NCBI RefSeq assembly: GCF_017581965.1
Contig: NZ_JAGEVF010000001.1
Location: forward strand, 372,001 to 436,000
Direction of reading: 5' to 3'
Length of the DNA stretch: 64,000 nucleotides
DNA from: Winogradskyella pelagia
GTDB lineage: Bacteria > Bacteroidota > Bacteroidia > Flavobacteriales > Flavobacteriaceae
A program made the translations under genes and the position numbers. Positions 49,249 to 57,101 of the stretch are shown one piece after another (position 1 is the first letter of the stretch; each line of letters starts with the position of its first letter). Under the pieces are notes generated by a model. The model was not told the DNA's origin and did no database searches. It saw only the letters and a list, made by a program, of their open reading frames with translations.

Positions 49249-49355
49249 TAGAGCGAACAAAACTACGCACGGAAACTTTAAAAACAAAAAAAGTTTCCTA
49301 AGTTTTAATACTAATTTAACATTAGTAACATTGCCTTTAAATATGGGATATACAT

Positions 49356-49370
49356 TATTTTTGCAGCATG
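49356..49370 (+). promoter_or_regulatory. TATTTTTG-CAGC-ATG start of polyprenyl synthetase
   Basis: TATTTTTG at 49356-49363 is followed by CAGC and ATG. The same 15-nt string occurs at 57087-57101 before tatD. Confidence 0.5.
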
Positions 49371-50342
49371 CAACACATTGATACATACCGAAAAGACCTT
49401 CTAGAATTCATTGAGGTGTATACCAAGGATAGGGAACCTCAGAATCTGTATAACCCTATTCACTACATTTTGAAATTGGGAGGAAAGCGTCTAAGGCCTA
49501 CACTTACGCTTATGACCTGTGATGTTTTTGAGGGAGATGTAACAGTGGCTTTAAATGCAGCTTTGTGTGTTGAGGTGTTTCATAATTTTACCCTCATCCA
49601 TGATGATATTATGGATGATGCGCCATTGCGCCGAGGTCAACAAACTGTCCATGAGAAATGGGACGTAAACACAGGGATATTATCTGGTGATGCCATGTTG
49701 ATAATGGCCTATCAACTCTTAGAAAAATACGGTACAGAACATTTTAAATCCTTAGTTACACTATTTAGCAAGACGGCAATTGAGGTATGTGAGGGACAAC
49801 AATATGATATCGATTTTGAAACTAGAAATGATGTTGCTATACCAGAGTATTTAAAAATGATTGAATATAAAACAGCTGTTTTAGTGGGTGCTGCTATGAA
49901 AATGGGTGCTATTGTTGCTGGAGCTTCAGAAAAAGATCAAGATGCTATTTATGATTTTGGACGTTATTTGGGCATCGCTTTTCAGTTGCAAGATGATTAT
50001 TTAGATGCTTTTGGAAATCCAGATACCTTTGGTAAACAAATTGGAGGTGATATAATTGAAAACAAAAAAACCTATTTGTATTTAAAGGCTAAGGAGTTTT
50101 CCAATCTAGATGATGAGAAGACGCTTCGGTCTTGGTTTGAAACCCAATCGGAAGATAATTCAGTAAAAATTAAGGCAGTTAAAGAATTATTTGTGGCCTC
50201 TGGTGCAGAGCGAGCAACTCTTGATGCCGTGGAGGATTATACCAATAAGGCGTTCACAGTTTTAGAACAATTGGCAATTTCTGAAGAGAAAAAAGCACTT
50301 TTAAAGCAATTTGGCCTAGGTCTGATGACCAGAAACGTGTGA
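49368..50342 (+). CDS. Trans-type polyprenyl diphosphate synthase
   Basis: The 324-residue isoprenyl chain elongation enzyme has the first Asp-rich motif LIHDDIMDDAPLRRG (FARM) and the second QLQDDYLDAFG (SARM). The residues before the FARM suit a medium to long product, consistent with the menaquinone side chain. The following gene starts on its stop (TGATG), indicating coupling. Confidence 0.92.
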   Translation: MQHIDTYRKDLLEFIEVYTKDREPQNLYNPIHYILKLGGKRLRPTLTLMTCDVFEGDVTVALNAALCVEVFHNFTLIHDDIMDDAPLRRGQQTVHEKWDVNTGILSGDAMLIMAYQLLEKYGTEHFKSLVTLFSKTAIEVCEGQQYDIDFETRNDVAIPEYLKMIEYKTAVLVGAAMKMGAIVAGASEKDQDAIYDFGRYLGIAFQLQDDYLDAFGNPDTFGKQIGGDIIENKKTYLYLKAKEFSNLDDEKTLRSWFETQSEDNSVKIKAVKELFVASGAERATLDAVEDYTNKAFTVLEQLAISEEKKALLKQFGLGLMTRNV

Positions 50343-50692
50343 TGAATTTACCACAAACATTCGAAAATCTTATTGAAGAAGCGCATACGCTTAACCTTTA
50401 CGAGAAGCTAATTGCACAACTCAACAAAGATTTAACATATGCCAATGTTGACCTTTATTTTAACACGAGTGTTCTCCCTTCTTCTTTAAGACTAATGCTT
50501 CAAGAAGTCGTCTATAAACTGATCAATGAAAAATTTATGGACTATCTCAACTTACTCTACATTGTAGATGTTTCGGAAGAAAAGGTGAGGTCATTAGACG
50601 GAATGGACACCTATAAACTTTCTGCAGATATTACTTTTCTTATTCTTCAACGCGTGTGGCAAAAAGTGTGGTTTAAAAACAAATACGCCTAA
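50342..50692 (+). CDS. Conserved hypothetical protein coupled to polyprenyl synthase
   Basis: The protein of about 116 residues has no signal or membrane helix; the body is alpha-helical and ends VWQKVWFKNKYA. The ATG at 50342 shares a base with the TGA of the synthase (a GTG one codon earlier is possible). The family is not recognised; conservation of this pairing in relatives would be a guide. Possible role linked to isoprenoid use is inference from coupling. Confidence 0.65.
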   Translation: MNLPQTFENLIEEAHTLNLYEKLIAQLNKDLTYANVDLYFNTSVLPSSLRLMLQEVVYKLINEKFMDYLNLLYIVDVSEEKVRSLDGMDTYKLSADITFLILQRVWQKVWFKNKYA

Positions 50693-51231
50693 AAAAGAAC
50701 TCGTACAAACGGAAACCATGAATCTGCGTAAATGCTACGATTTCTATCGTAGAGTAAATCATATTGTATACCAACCGTGACATTATTTGTGGTGTACCCT
50801 AATCCAAGAAAAATTGCTGGTACCCAGTATTTTTCGTCAGTAAAAGGGACATTAGCGTCAAAGGTTCTGTTAACATAGGACTGTTGGAATTCTGTTGATA
50901 TTTGAATTTCTCTTATCGGATTGAAAAATCCAAGAAAACTACCACCGACAACAAAACTATCGTAAAAATTGCGCTCACTTGTGTAGGCAAAATTAAGGCC
51001 TACACCTGTAGAAACGTATTCGTTAAAACGGTAAACACCAATGGGAGCAAGGTTTCCGGCAAAAAAACCACTGCCAAAGTTCAATCCTATACCACCTCCA
51101 AACCTAACATTGTCCCAAAAAGAGGTCTGCATTGGTGTCGCATCTTGTGCATTTACAGCTCTTATATTGAATGCTGTGCATATCAGTATTAAACTTAGAA
51201 CTTTGACAAATTTGGTTTGAGTAGTAGACAT
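50689..51231 (-). CDS. Small outer membrane beta-barrel protein
   Basis: The 180-residue protein has a signal peptide (about 1-28, ending VNAQ) and repeated amphipathic strands with aromatic belts (FGGGIGLNFGSGFFAG, VSTGVGLNFAYTS), ending in Phe, as expected for an OMP-type barrel. Homologues are sometimes called 'alpha-ketoglutarate decarboxylase', apparently from the divergent sucA neighbour; the sequence has no such enzyme domain. It overlaps the preceding plus-strand gene end by 4 bp. Confidence 0.8.
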   Translation of the reverse strand: MSTTQTKFVKVLSLILICTAFNIRAVNAQDATPMQTSFWDNVRFGGGIGLNFGSGFFAGNLAPIGVYRFNEYVSTGVGLNFAYTSERNFYDSFVVGGSFLGFFNPIREIQISTEFQQSYVNRTFDANVPFTDEKYWVPAIFLGLGYTTNNVTVGIQYDLLYDRNRSIYADSWFPFVRVLF

Positions 51232-51298
51232 AAGAAAACAAGCTTGATTTTTAGTGTTATAAATATAATAAAACCCAAGCTATATTTGCTAAAAGTTG

Positions 51299-51306
51299 TA
51301 TTTTTG
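51299..51306 (+). promoter_or_regulatory. -7 element of sucA
   Basis: TATTTTTG lies 37 nt before the sucA ATG. The gap 51232-51343 is shared with the divergent barrel gene. Confidence 0.4.
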
Positions 51307-51343
51307 AAGAAATTTTGTTGAAACGTCCACAGCGGAAATACTA

Positions 51344-54115
51344 ATGGATAAATATTCCTTTCTCAACGCAGCACATACAGCATACTTTGCTGATTTATAT
51401 GACCAATATCTAAAAAATCCTGATTCTGTAGAACCTAGTTGGCGAGCCTTTTTTCAAGGTTACGATTTTGGCTCTGAGAATTATGGTCTCGAAGGCGAAA
51501 TCGTAGATGGTGTCTCTGCCCAGATTCCAGAACACCTTCAAAAAGAGTTTCAGGTAGTAAAACTTATTGATGGGTATAGAACTCGTGGACATTTGTTTAC
51601 AAAGACAAACCCTGTAAGGGCCAGACGTAAATATGCTCCAACATTAGAAATTGAGAATTTTGGTTTATCGAAGGACGATTTGCAAACTACATTTTCAGCA
51701 GGTGAAATCATAGGTATAGGCTCAGCGACACTTCAAAAAATTATTGATAATTTAGAGCTTATCTACTGCGATTCTATTGGTGTGGAGTACATGTATATAC
51801 GCAAACCAGAGGAAATTCAGTGGATTCAAGACAAGCTAAACATAAATGATAATCATAGTAAGTTCACAGCAGATGAGAAAAAGTACATTCTTAAAAAATT
51901 AAATCAAGCTGTAGCTTTTGAGTCATTTTTACATACCAAATATGTTGGCCAGAAGCGATTTTCATTAGAAGGAAATGAGTCATTAATACCTGCTGTTGAT
52001 GCCATTATCGAAAAGGCAGCAGACCAAGGTGTTAAGGAATTTGTTATGGGGATGGCACATCGTGGCCGGTTAAGTACTTTGACTAATATTTTTGGTAAAT
52101 CTGCTAAAGACATTTTCAGCGAATTTGACGGAAAGGATTATGAAGAAGAAATTTTTGATGGTGATGTTAAATACCATTTAGGATGGACGAGTAATCGAGA
52201 AACTTATAACAACAAGAAGATTAATCTTAATATAGCACCAAACCCTTCGCACTTAGAAACTGTAGGTGCTGTTGTGCAAGGCATTGCGCGAGCGAAACAA
52301 GATAAAAAAGAGATTGAAAATGCTACCCAAGTACTGCCTATCGTAGTTCATGGAGATGCGGCAATTGCAGGGCAGGGTTTAGTTTACGAGGTTGTTCAAA
52401 TGGCCAAATTAGATGGTTACAAGACCAATGGGACAATACACATTGTTGTTAATAATCAAATAGGGTTTACAACCAATTATTTAGATGGTCGCTCCAGTAC
52501 TTATTGTACAGATGTTGGAAAAGTAACTTTGTCTCCGGTGTTACATGTCAATGCTGATGATGCAGAGGCGGTTGTCCACGCTGCCCTTTTTGCACTCGAT
52601 TTCAGAATGCAGTTTAAACGTGATGTTTTCATCGATTTATTAGGCTATAGAAAATACGGACACAATGAAGGTGATGAACCAAAATTTACACAACCACTAC
52701 TTTACAAGGCGATATCAAAACATAAAAATCCAAGAGACATATATGCTTTACGGTTGATTGATGAAGGGATTATTGACGAAGGATATGTTAAACATATTGA
52801 GGCAGCTTACAAAGAACAGCTAGAAGAAAAACTAGAAGACTCCCGCAAAGAAGATAAGACTGAAATCACAGCCTTTATGCAAGAGGAATGGAAAGGGTTC
52901 ACTCGTGTTACGGAAGTAACAATGATGGAGAACATTGACACTACTGTTTCAAAAGCAACTCTAGAGCAGGTTACAAAGGTAATTTCTAATCTTCCAAAGG
53001 ATAAAAAGTTTATAAGAAAGATTCAACGTCTCATAGAATCACGTCAAATCATGTTTGACGAAAATCGTTTAGATTGGGCCATGGCTGAACATTTGGCTTA
53101 TGGAACCCTTTTATTGGAAGGTTATGACGTACGCATTTCAGGTCAGGATGTTGAGCGTGGTACATTCTCACATCGTCATGCTGTAGTAAAAGTTGAGGAT
53201 AGTGAAGAAGAGATTGTTTTACTAAAAAACCTATCGGATAATCAAGGAAACTTTAATATTTACAATTCCTTATTATCAGAATATGGTGTTGTTGGTTTTG
53301 ATTATGGCTATGCCATGGCAAGCCCTAACACCTTAACAATTTGGGAAGCACAATTTGGCGACTTTAGTAATGGAGCCCAAATTATGATTGACCAATATAT
53401 ATCTTCAGGTGAGGATAAATGGAAAACCCAGAACGGATTAGTGATGCTATTACCTCATGGGTATGAAGGGCAGGGAGCTGAGCATTCATCTGGCCGTATG
53501 GAACGGTATTTACAGTTATGTGCTAAAGACAATATGTTTGTGGCCGATTGTACAACTCCTGCCAATATGTTCCATTTGTTAAGACGACAGATGAAAGCAG
53601 CGTATCGCAAACCATTAATTGTATTCACACCAAAAAGCTTATTGCGACATCCAAAGGTAATTTCTACAGTAGATGAATTTACAAATGGTAGTTTCCAAAT
53701 GCTAATTGATGATAATAAAGTTGATGCAAAGAGTGTAAAAACTTTGGTTTTTGTTACTGGTAAGTTCTACTACGATTTATTAGATGAACGCCAGAAGCAA
53801 GGAAGAGAAGATATAGCGTTAGTAAGATTGGAGCAGTTGTTTCCTTTACCTATTAGTGCTATAAGGGAAATCATTAAAAAATACGGTAACGCAGATGATA
53901 TTGTTTGGGCACAAGAAGAACCGAGAAATATGGGAGCATATAGCCATATGATGATGCATTTAGAAGAAGCTAGGTCTTGGCGTGCAGCTACAAGACGACC
54001 TTATGGAGCACCTGCGGCAGGTAGTTCAGTGCGTTCTAAAATGCGCCATAAAGAGGTTATCGATTTTGTATTTGACAAGTCTAAAGACAATCAAAAAAAG
54101 TATAAAGAACAATAA
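51344..54115 (+). CDS. sucA: 2-oxoglutarate dehydrogenase E1 component
   Basis: The 923-residue thiamine diphosphate enzyme decarboxylates 2-oxoglutarate in the TCA cycle. The N-terminal E2-binding peptide starts DKYSFLNAAHTAYFADLYDQ, the TPP segment includes HGDAAIAGQGLVYEVVQMA and NNQIGFTT, and the C-terminal half shows LLPHGYEGQGAEHSSGRMERYLQL (key GYEGQGAEHSS). It is 33 nt before sucB. Confidence 0.97.
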   Translation: MDKYSFLNAAHTAYFADLYDQYLKNPDSVEPSWRAFFQGYDFGSENYGLEGEIVDGVSAQIPEHLQKEFQVVKLIDGYRTRGHLFTKTNPVRARRKYAPTLEIENFGLSKDDLQTTFSAGEIIGIGSATLQKIIDNLELIYCDSIGVEYMYIRKPEEIQWIQDKLNINDNHSKFTADEKKYILKKLNQAVAFESFLHTKYVGQKRFSLEGNESLIPAVDAIIEKAADQGVKEFVMGMAHRGRLSTLTNIFGKSAKDIFSEFDGKDYEEEIFDGDVKYHLGWTSNRETYNNKKINLNIAPNPSHLETVGAVVQGIARAKQDKKEIENATQVLPIVVHGDAAIAGQGLVYEVVQMAKLDGYKTNGTIHIVVNNQIGFTTNYLDGRSSTYCTDVGKVTLSPVLHVNADDAEAVVHAALFALDFRMQFKRDVFIDLLGYRKYGHNEGDEPKFTQPLLYKAISKHKNPRDIYALRLIDEGIIDEGYVKHIEAAYKEQLEEKLEDSRKEDKTEITAFMQEEWKGFTRVTEVTMMENIDTTVSKATLEQVTKVISNLPKDKKFIRKIQRLIESRQIMFDENRLDWAMAEHLAYGTLLLEGYDVRISGQDVERGTFSHRHAVVKVEDSEEEIVLLKNLSDNQGNFNIYNSLLSEYGVVGFDYGYAMASPNTLTIWEAQFGDFSNGAQIMIDQYISSGEDKWKTQNGLVMLLPHGYEGQGAEHSSGRMERYLQLCAKDNMFVADCTTPANMFHLLRRQMKAAYRKPLIVFTPKSLLRHPKVISTVDEFTNGSFQMLIDDNKVDAKSVKTLVFVTGKFYYDLLDERQKQGREDIALVRLEQLFPLPISAIREIIKKYGNADDIVWAQEEPRNMGAYSHMMMHLEEARSWRAATRRPYGAPAAGSSVRSKMRHKEVIDFVFDKSKDNQKKYKEQ

Positions 54116-54148
54116 GAACTCAAATTAGAGCTTAATAAATCAAAAAGC

Positions 54149-55375
54149 ATGATTTTAGAAATGAAAGTGCCTTCACCGGGCGAGTCCATAACGGAGGTTG
54201 AAATAGCAGAGTGGTTAGTAGAAGATGGTGATTATGTCGAAAAAGATCAGGCCATTGCTGAGGTAGATAGTGATAAGGCAACATTAGAATTACCTGCGGA
54301 AGCTAGTGGTACCATTACCTTAAAGGCAGAGGAAGGTGATGCCGTTGCAGTTGGTGAAGTTGTTTGTTTAATTGACACAAGTGCTAGCAAACCAGAAGGT
54401 GATTCAGCTTCTGAAACCAAAAGTGCTAAGGAGGAGAAGAAAGAGGAAGTGGCTAAGCAAGAAACTAAGCAACCTTCTCAATCTGAGCCAAAGACTTATG
54501 CTACTGGAACACCTAGTCCGGCAGCAAAGAAAATTTTGGATGAAAAAGGTATTAACCCCAACGATATAAAAGGCACAGGGAAAGATGGCAGAATTACCAA
54601 GGAAGATGCCGTTAGTGCAGTACCTTCTATGGGAACACCTACAGGTGGCACTAGAGGTGAATCGCGATCTAAGTTATCCATGTTAAGGCGCAAGGTTGCA
54701 GAACGTTTGGTTTCTGCCAAGAACGAAACAGCAATGTTAACAACATTTAATGAGGTAGACATGTCGCCGATTTTTGCTTTAAGAAAAGAGTACAAAGAAA
54801 TCTTCAAAGATAAGCATGGTGTAGGTTTAGGCTTTATGAGTTTCTTTACTTTGGCTGTTGTTAGAGCGTTGAAGGAATTCCCTGCAGTAAATTCCATGAT
54901 AGATGGTAAAGAGATGATTACTTATGATTTCTGTGATATCAGTATTGCTGTTTCTGGTCCAAAAGGACTTATGGTACCTGTAATACGGAATGCTGAAAAC
55001 TTAACCTTTAGAGGCGTGGAATCCGAAGTAAAACGATTAGCTATTCGTGCAAGAGATGGTCAAATTACGGTTGATGAAATGACGGGCGGTACTTTCACTA
55101 TTTCTAATGGTGGTGTTTTTGGAAGTATGTTGTCGACACCAATAATTAACCCGCCACAAAGTGGTATTTTAGGGATGCATAATATCGTAGAGCGGCCAGT
55201 TGCAGTAAATGGCCAAGTAGAAATACGACCAATAATGTATGTAGCGCTATCTTATGATCATCGCATCATTGACGGTAAGGAGTCTGTTGGCTTCTTGGTT
55301 GCGGTAAAAGAAGCGTTGGAAAACCCGATAGAACTTTTAATGCACAATGACATTAAAAAAGCACTAGAACTTTAA
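54149..55375 (+). CDS. sucB: Dihydrolipoyllysine-residue succinyltransferase (E2)
   Basis: This core subunit of the 2-oxoglutarate dehydrogenase complex is 408 residues. One lipoyl domain spans 1-77 with the lipoylated Lys in [10 protein letters not shown]. An Ala/Glu/Lys-rich linker follows, then the E1/E3-binding domain (about 120-155, [20 protein letters not shown] shortened) and the catalytic domain ending [17 protein letters not shown] with the conserved His and Asp. It is in operon with sucA. Confidence 0.97.
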   Translation: MILEMKVPSPGESITEVEIAEWLVEDGDYVEKDQAIAEVDSDKATLELPAEASGTITLKAEEGDAVAVGEVVCLIDTSASKPEGDSASETKSAKEEKKEEVAKQETKQPSQSEPKTYATGTPSPAAKKILDEKGINPNDIKGTGKDGRITKEDAVSAVPSMGTPTGGTRGESRSKLSMLRRKVAERLVSAKNETAMLTTFNEVDMSPIFALRKEYKEIFKDKHGVGLGFMSFFTLAVVRALKEFPAVNSMIDGKEMITYDFCDISIAVSGPKGLMVPVIRNAENLTFRGVESEVKRLAIRARDGQITVDEMTGGTFTISNGGVFGSMLSTPIINPPQSGILGMHNIVERPVAVNGQVEIRPIMYVALSYDHRIIDGKESVGFLVAVKEALENPIELLMHNDIKKALEL

Positions 55376-55398
55376 AATTATTTTTGAGTATAATATTG

Positions 55399-55427
55399 AA
55401 AAGCGAGGCATATAGTCTCGCTTTTTT
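55399..55427 (+). terminator. Terminator of sucAB
   Basis: The stem AAAAGCGAG/CTCGCTTTT lies 23 nt after the sucB stop and runs into a T-tract. Confidence 0.85.
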
Positions 55428-55468
55428 GTGTGCTATTTTTTTGAGCAAGCTTAGAATTTATTGAAACC

Positions 55469-55500
55469 AAAAAAGCACAATTCATTAAGAATCGTGCTTT
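55469..55500 (-). terminator. Terminator of the METVNN micropeptide
   Basis: On the minus strand, AAAGCAC and GTGCTTTTTT form a stem interrupted by one mismatch, 34 nt after the small ORF. Confidence 0.75.
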
Positions 55501-55533
55501 CTCCCCTTATTGCCAAGGGCTAACTAACTAAAA

Positions 55534-55647
55534 TTAACTAATAAAATTAACTGCAACATTTGCAGAAATTACTATCAGAGATACTACTGTTAGCAGTACA
55601 ATTAATAGTTTATCTGATTTTTCCGAACGATTATTCACTGTTTCCAT
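55534..55647 (-). CDS. Candidate 37-residue membrane peptide
   Basis: ATG 55645-55647 to TAA 55534-55536 encodes METVNNRSEKSDKLLIVLLT followed by VVSLIVISANVAVNFIS: a charged head and one long hydrophobic helix. It lies directly after the second sRNA-like unit, about 15 nt past its terminator, and has its own terminator. It may be expressed by read-through from that unit. No family is recognised. Confidence 0.5.
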   Translation of the reverse strand: METVNNRSEKSDKLLIVLLTVVSLIVISANVAVNFIS

Positions 55648-55662
55648 ACTGTTATTTGTTAT

Positions 55663-55699
55663 AAAAAAGCCCTGAACTTTATTTAATTCAAGGCTTTTT
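55663..55699 (-). terminator. Terminator of sRNA-like unit B
   Basis: On the minus strand, AAAGCCTTGAA and TTCAGGGCTTTTTT form the hairpin. It shares AGCCTTG...AGGGCTTTTTT with the unit A terminator at 55801-55830. Confidence 0.75.
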
Positions 55700-55738
55700 A
55701 GACTTGAATTTGAGGCAGATGATTAATAGCACTGTAAA
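55663..55738 (-). ncRNA. Candidate small RNA, unit B
   Basis: The unit runs from TTTACAGT (complement of 55731-55738) to the terminator at 55663. It would give an RNA of about 70 nt. It lies 26 nt after a TACGTAG/CTACGTA palindrome (55765-55782), exactly as in unit A. Shared segments with unit A are the palindrome, TTTACAGT, a TATTAAT block and the terminator. Confidence 0.5.
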
Positions 55739-55764
55739 ATTGTAAAATATAATATCATGATACA

Positions 55765-55782
55765 ATACGTAGAACTACGTAT
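55765..55782. promoter_or_regulatory. Operator-like palindrome B
   Basis: ATACGTAGAACTACGTAT is a near-perfect inverted repeat with a 2-nt centre. Its copy at 55921-55938 has TT at the centre. It is of the size and form bound by NarL/LuxR-type regulators, and one is encoded next door. Confidence 0.55.
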
Positions 55783-55800
55783 TTTTTACGCAAATGCAAC

Positions 55801-55830
55801 AAAAAAGCCCTGGACGTAAATCCAAGGCTC
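55801..55830 (-). terminator. Terminator of sRNA-like unit A
   Basis: On the minus strand, GCCTTGGA and TCCAGGGCTTTTTT form a hairpin with T-tract. Confidence 0.75.
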
Positions 55831-55894
55831 CTTAATCCCCTAAGAACTAATTAATAGCTCGTTATTAACCCTTAATTAATAACAATACTGTAAA
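55801..55894 (-). ncRNA. Candidate small RNA, unit A
   Basis: The unit runs from TTTACAGT (complement of 55887-55894) to the terminator at 55801, about 90 nt. It contains no open frame of note but has an exposed purine-rich stretch with AGGGGA and AAGGAG. It lies 26 nt after the palindrome at 55921-55938, in the same direction as the response regulator gene whose stop codon falls within that palindrome. Confidence 0.5.
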
Positions 55895-55920
55895 GGTCTT
55901 AAATAATTGTGACTGATTTT

Positions 55921-55938
55921 ATACGTAGTTCTACGTAT
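55921..55938. promoter_or_regulatory. Operator-like palindrome A
   Basis: ATACGTAGTTCTACGTAT overlaps the last codons and the TAG stop of the response regulator. Together with the copy at 55765-55782 it has the same 26-nt offset to TTTACAGT. Confidence 0.55.
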
Positions 55939-56563
55939 TTTTTAAATAATTTGAAACCTCTTGGGCAAATAAATACAAACTTGCAGAGTTAGAGTCTAAT
56001 GCAAGCTTTTGGCGTATATTACTTTTGTGTTTCTCTACAGTTCTGGCAGATATAAATAATTCTTTAGCTATTTCTTGAGCAGTTTTGGTCTCGCCTATTA
56101 ACTTAAGGACTTTGATTTCAGTCTTAGTTAGAGACTTTATCTTCTCTTTTGCCGAATCAACTTCAATATATTCTACTAACTCAGGACTAAAATAAGGTGT
56201 GTTGTTTAGAACAGAATGAATACAGTTTTCAATTTCGTCTAAAGCGAACTCTTTAAGCACATAGCCAAAAATGCCTAGCGACTTTGCGGTATTGTAAATA
56301 GCTTCATCTTTTTCAAAAGTAATGAGTACAATCTTTGTCTTTATTTCGGCGTCTTTACACTTCTCGGCAATTTGCAAACCGGTAAAGAAAGGCATTTTAA
56401 TATCTAATATGGCAAGGTCTGGTTGGTGTGCCATTATTAAGGCTAAGGCTTCTTTACCATTTTTTGCACTAGCCAACACATTATAATTATGCTCAACCAA
56501 AAAGTCGTGAAGACCTTTAAGTACCAGAGGATGATCGTCTGCTATAATTATACTTGGCTCCAT
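55931..56563 (-). CDS. Orphan NarL/LuxR-type response regulator
   Basis: The 210-residue regulator has a receiver domain (1-120) with acidic pocket ADDH at 8-11, phospho-acceptor Asp54 in AILDIKMP and Lys near 105 (YVLKE). A LuxR-type HTH spans about 145-205 (LTKTEIKVLKLIGETKTAQE shortened; key TEIKVLKLIGE, ISARTVEKHKSNI). No histidine kinase gene is nearby. It starts 25 nt after the retropepsin-like gene, a probable operon. The palindromes downstream are its best target candidates. Confidence 0.92.
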   Translation of the reverse strand: MEPSIIIADDHPLVLKGLHDFLVEHNYNVLASAKNGKEALALIMAHQPDLAILDIKMPFFTGLQIAEKCKDAEIKTKIVLITFEKDEAIYNTAKSLGIFGYVLKEFALDEIENCIHSVLNNTPYFSPELVEYIEVDSAKEKIKSLTKTEIKVLKLIGETKTAQEIAKELFISARTVEKHKSNIRQKLALDSNSASLYLFAQEVSNYLKNT

Positions 56564-56588
56564 TTTTAGATTTGAGTTTAGGGTAGAA

Positions 56589-57050
56589 TTAAGATTTTGT
56601 TTTAAGGGTTGGTAATTTTAAATAGAGATATTTTTTTTCATAATCAATAATGGCCTTACCTTTTTTAAGAATATCAGCACCAATTATTCCATCAACAGGT
56701 TGAGCGTTATGGTTAATTAGACCTTCATTGACATGTGCGAGATTAAAAAGAATTAAAGCCATCCTATTTTTTTTCCATTTACCAATTTTAAGATTGTTGG
56801 ATTTTGAAATCATTGTAGCCATATTAGAGGCACCAGCACCAACTGCTTTAATTTCAGAATCTTTAACCTTTAAGTTAAATCGTTCTATGGCCTCAAAACC
56901 CACACAACTACTAGAGGCACCAGTATCTAAAATAAATCGCCCTTTAATACCGTTGATTTGAGCTTTGATTTCAAAATGATTGGTTTTTGTCAACTTCAAC
57001 TTAATTTTTGAATATCCTTTGCTCTCCAAAAATTCCATTAGTGTTACCAT
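56589..57050 (-). CDS. Retropepsin-like aspartic protease family protein
   Basis: The 153-residue protein of clan AA has the catalytic motif LDTGASSS with Asp42, and the later hydrophobic-G motif IIGADILKKG at about 125. One-domain proteins of this kind work as dimers. The frame has no signal peptide, so it is likely cytoplasmic. It precedes the orphan response regulator by 25 nt. Its substrate is unknown; a link to signalling is inferred from position. Confidence 0.85.
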   Translation of the reverse strand: MVTLMEFLESKGYSKIKLKLTKTNHFEIKAQINGIKGRFILDTGASSSCVGFEAIERFNLKVKDSEIKAVGAGASNMATMISKSNNLKIGKWKKNRMALILFNLAHVNEGLINHNAQPVDGIIGADILKKGKAIIDYEKKYLYLKLPTLKTKS

Positions 57051-57086
57051 AGCCTTAATTTCTGTAAATATAACATTCTAAACGAT

Positions 57087-57101
57087 TATTTTTGCAGCAT
57101 G
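57087..57101 (+). promoter_or_regulatory. TATTTTTG-CAGC-ATG start of tatD
   Basis: TATTTTTG at 57087-57094, then CAGC, then ATG at 57099. This is identical over 15 nt to the region before the polyprenyl synthase. Confidence 0.5.

Noticed and set aside
49249..49386. Longer start for the TetR gene
   Set aside because: It runs over the divergent polyprenyl synthase start, and the internal ATG matches a typical TetR N-terminus.
55801..55894. Unit A RNA as a CsrA/Rsm-type decoy
   Set aside because: It has AGGGGA, AGGA and TGGA, but unit B lacks GGA motifs and CsrA is not typical of this phylum, so only the promoter layout is compared with Gac/Rsm.
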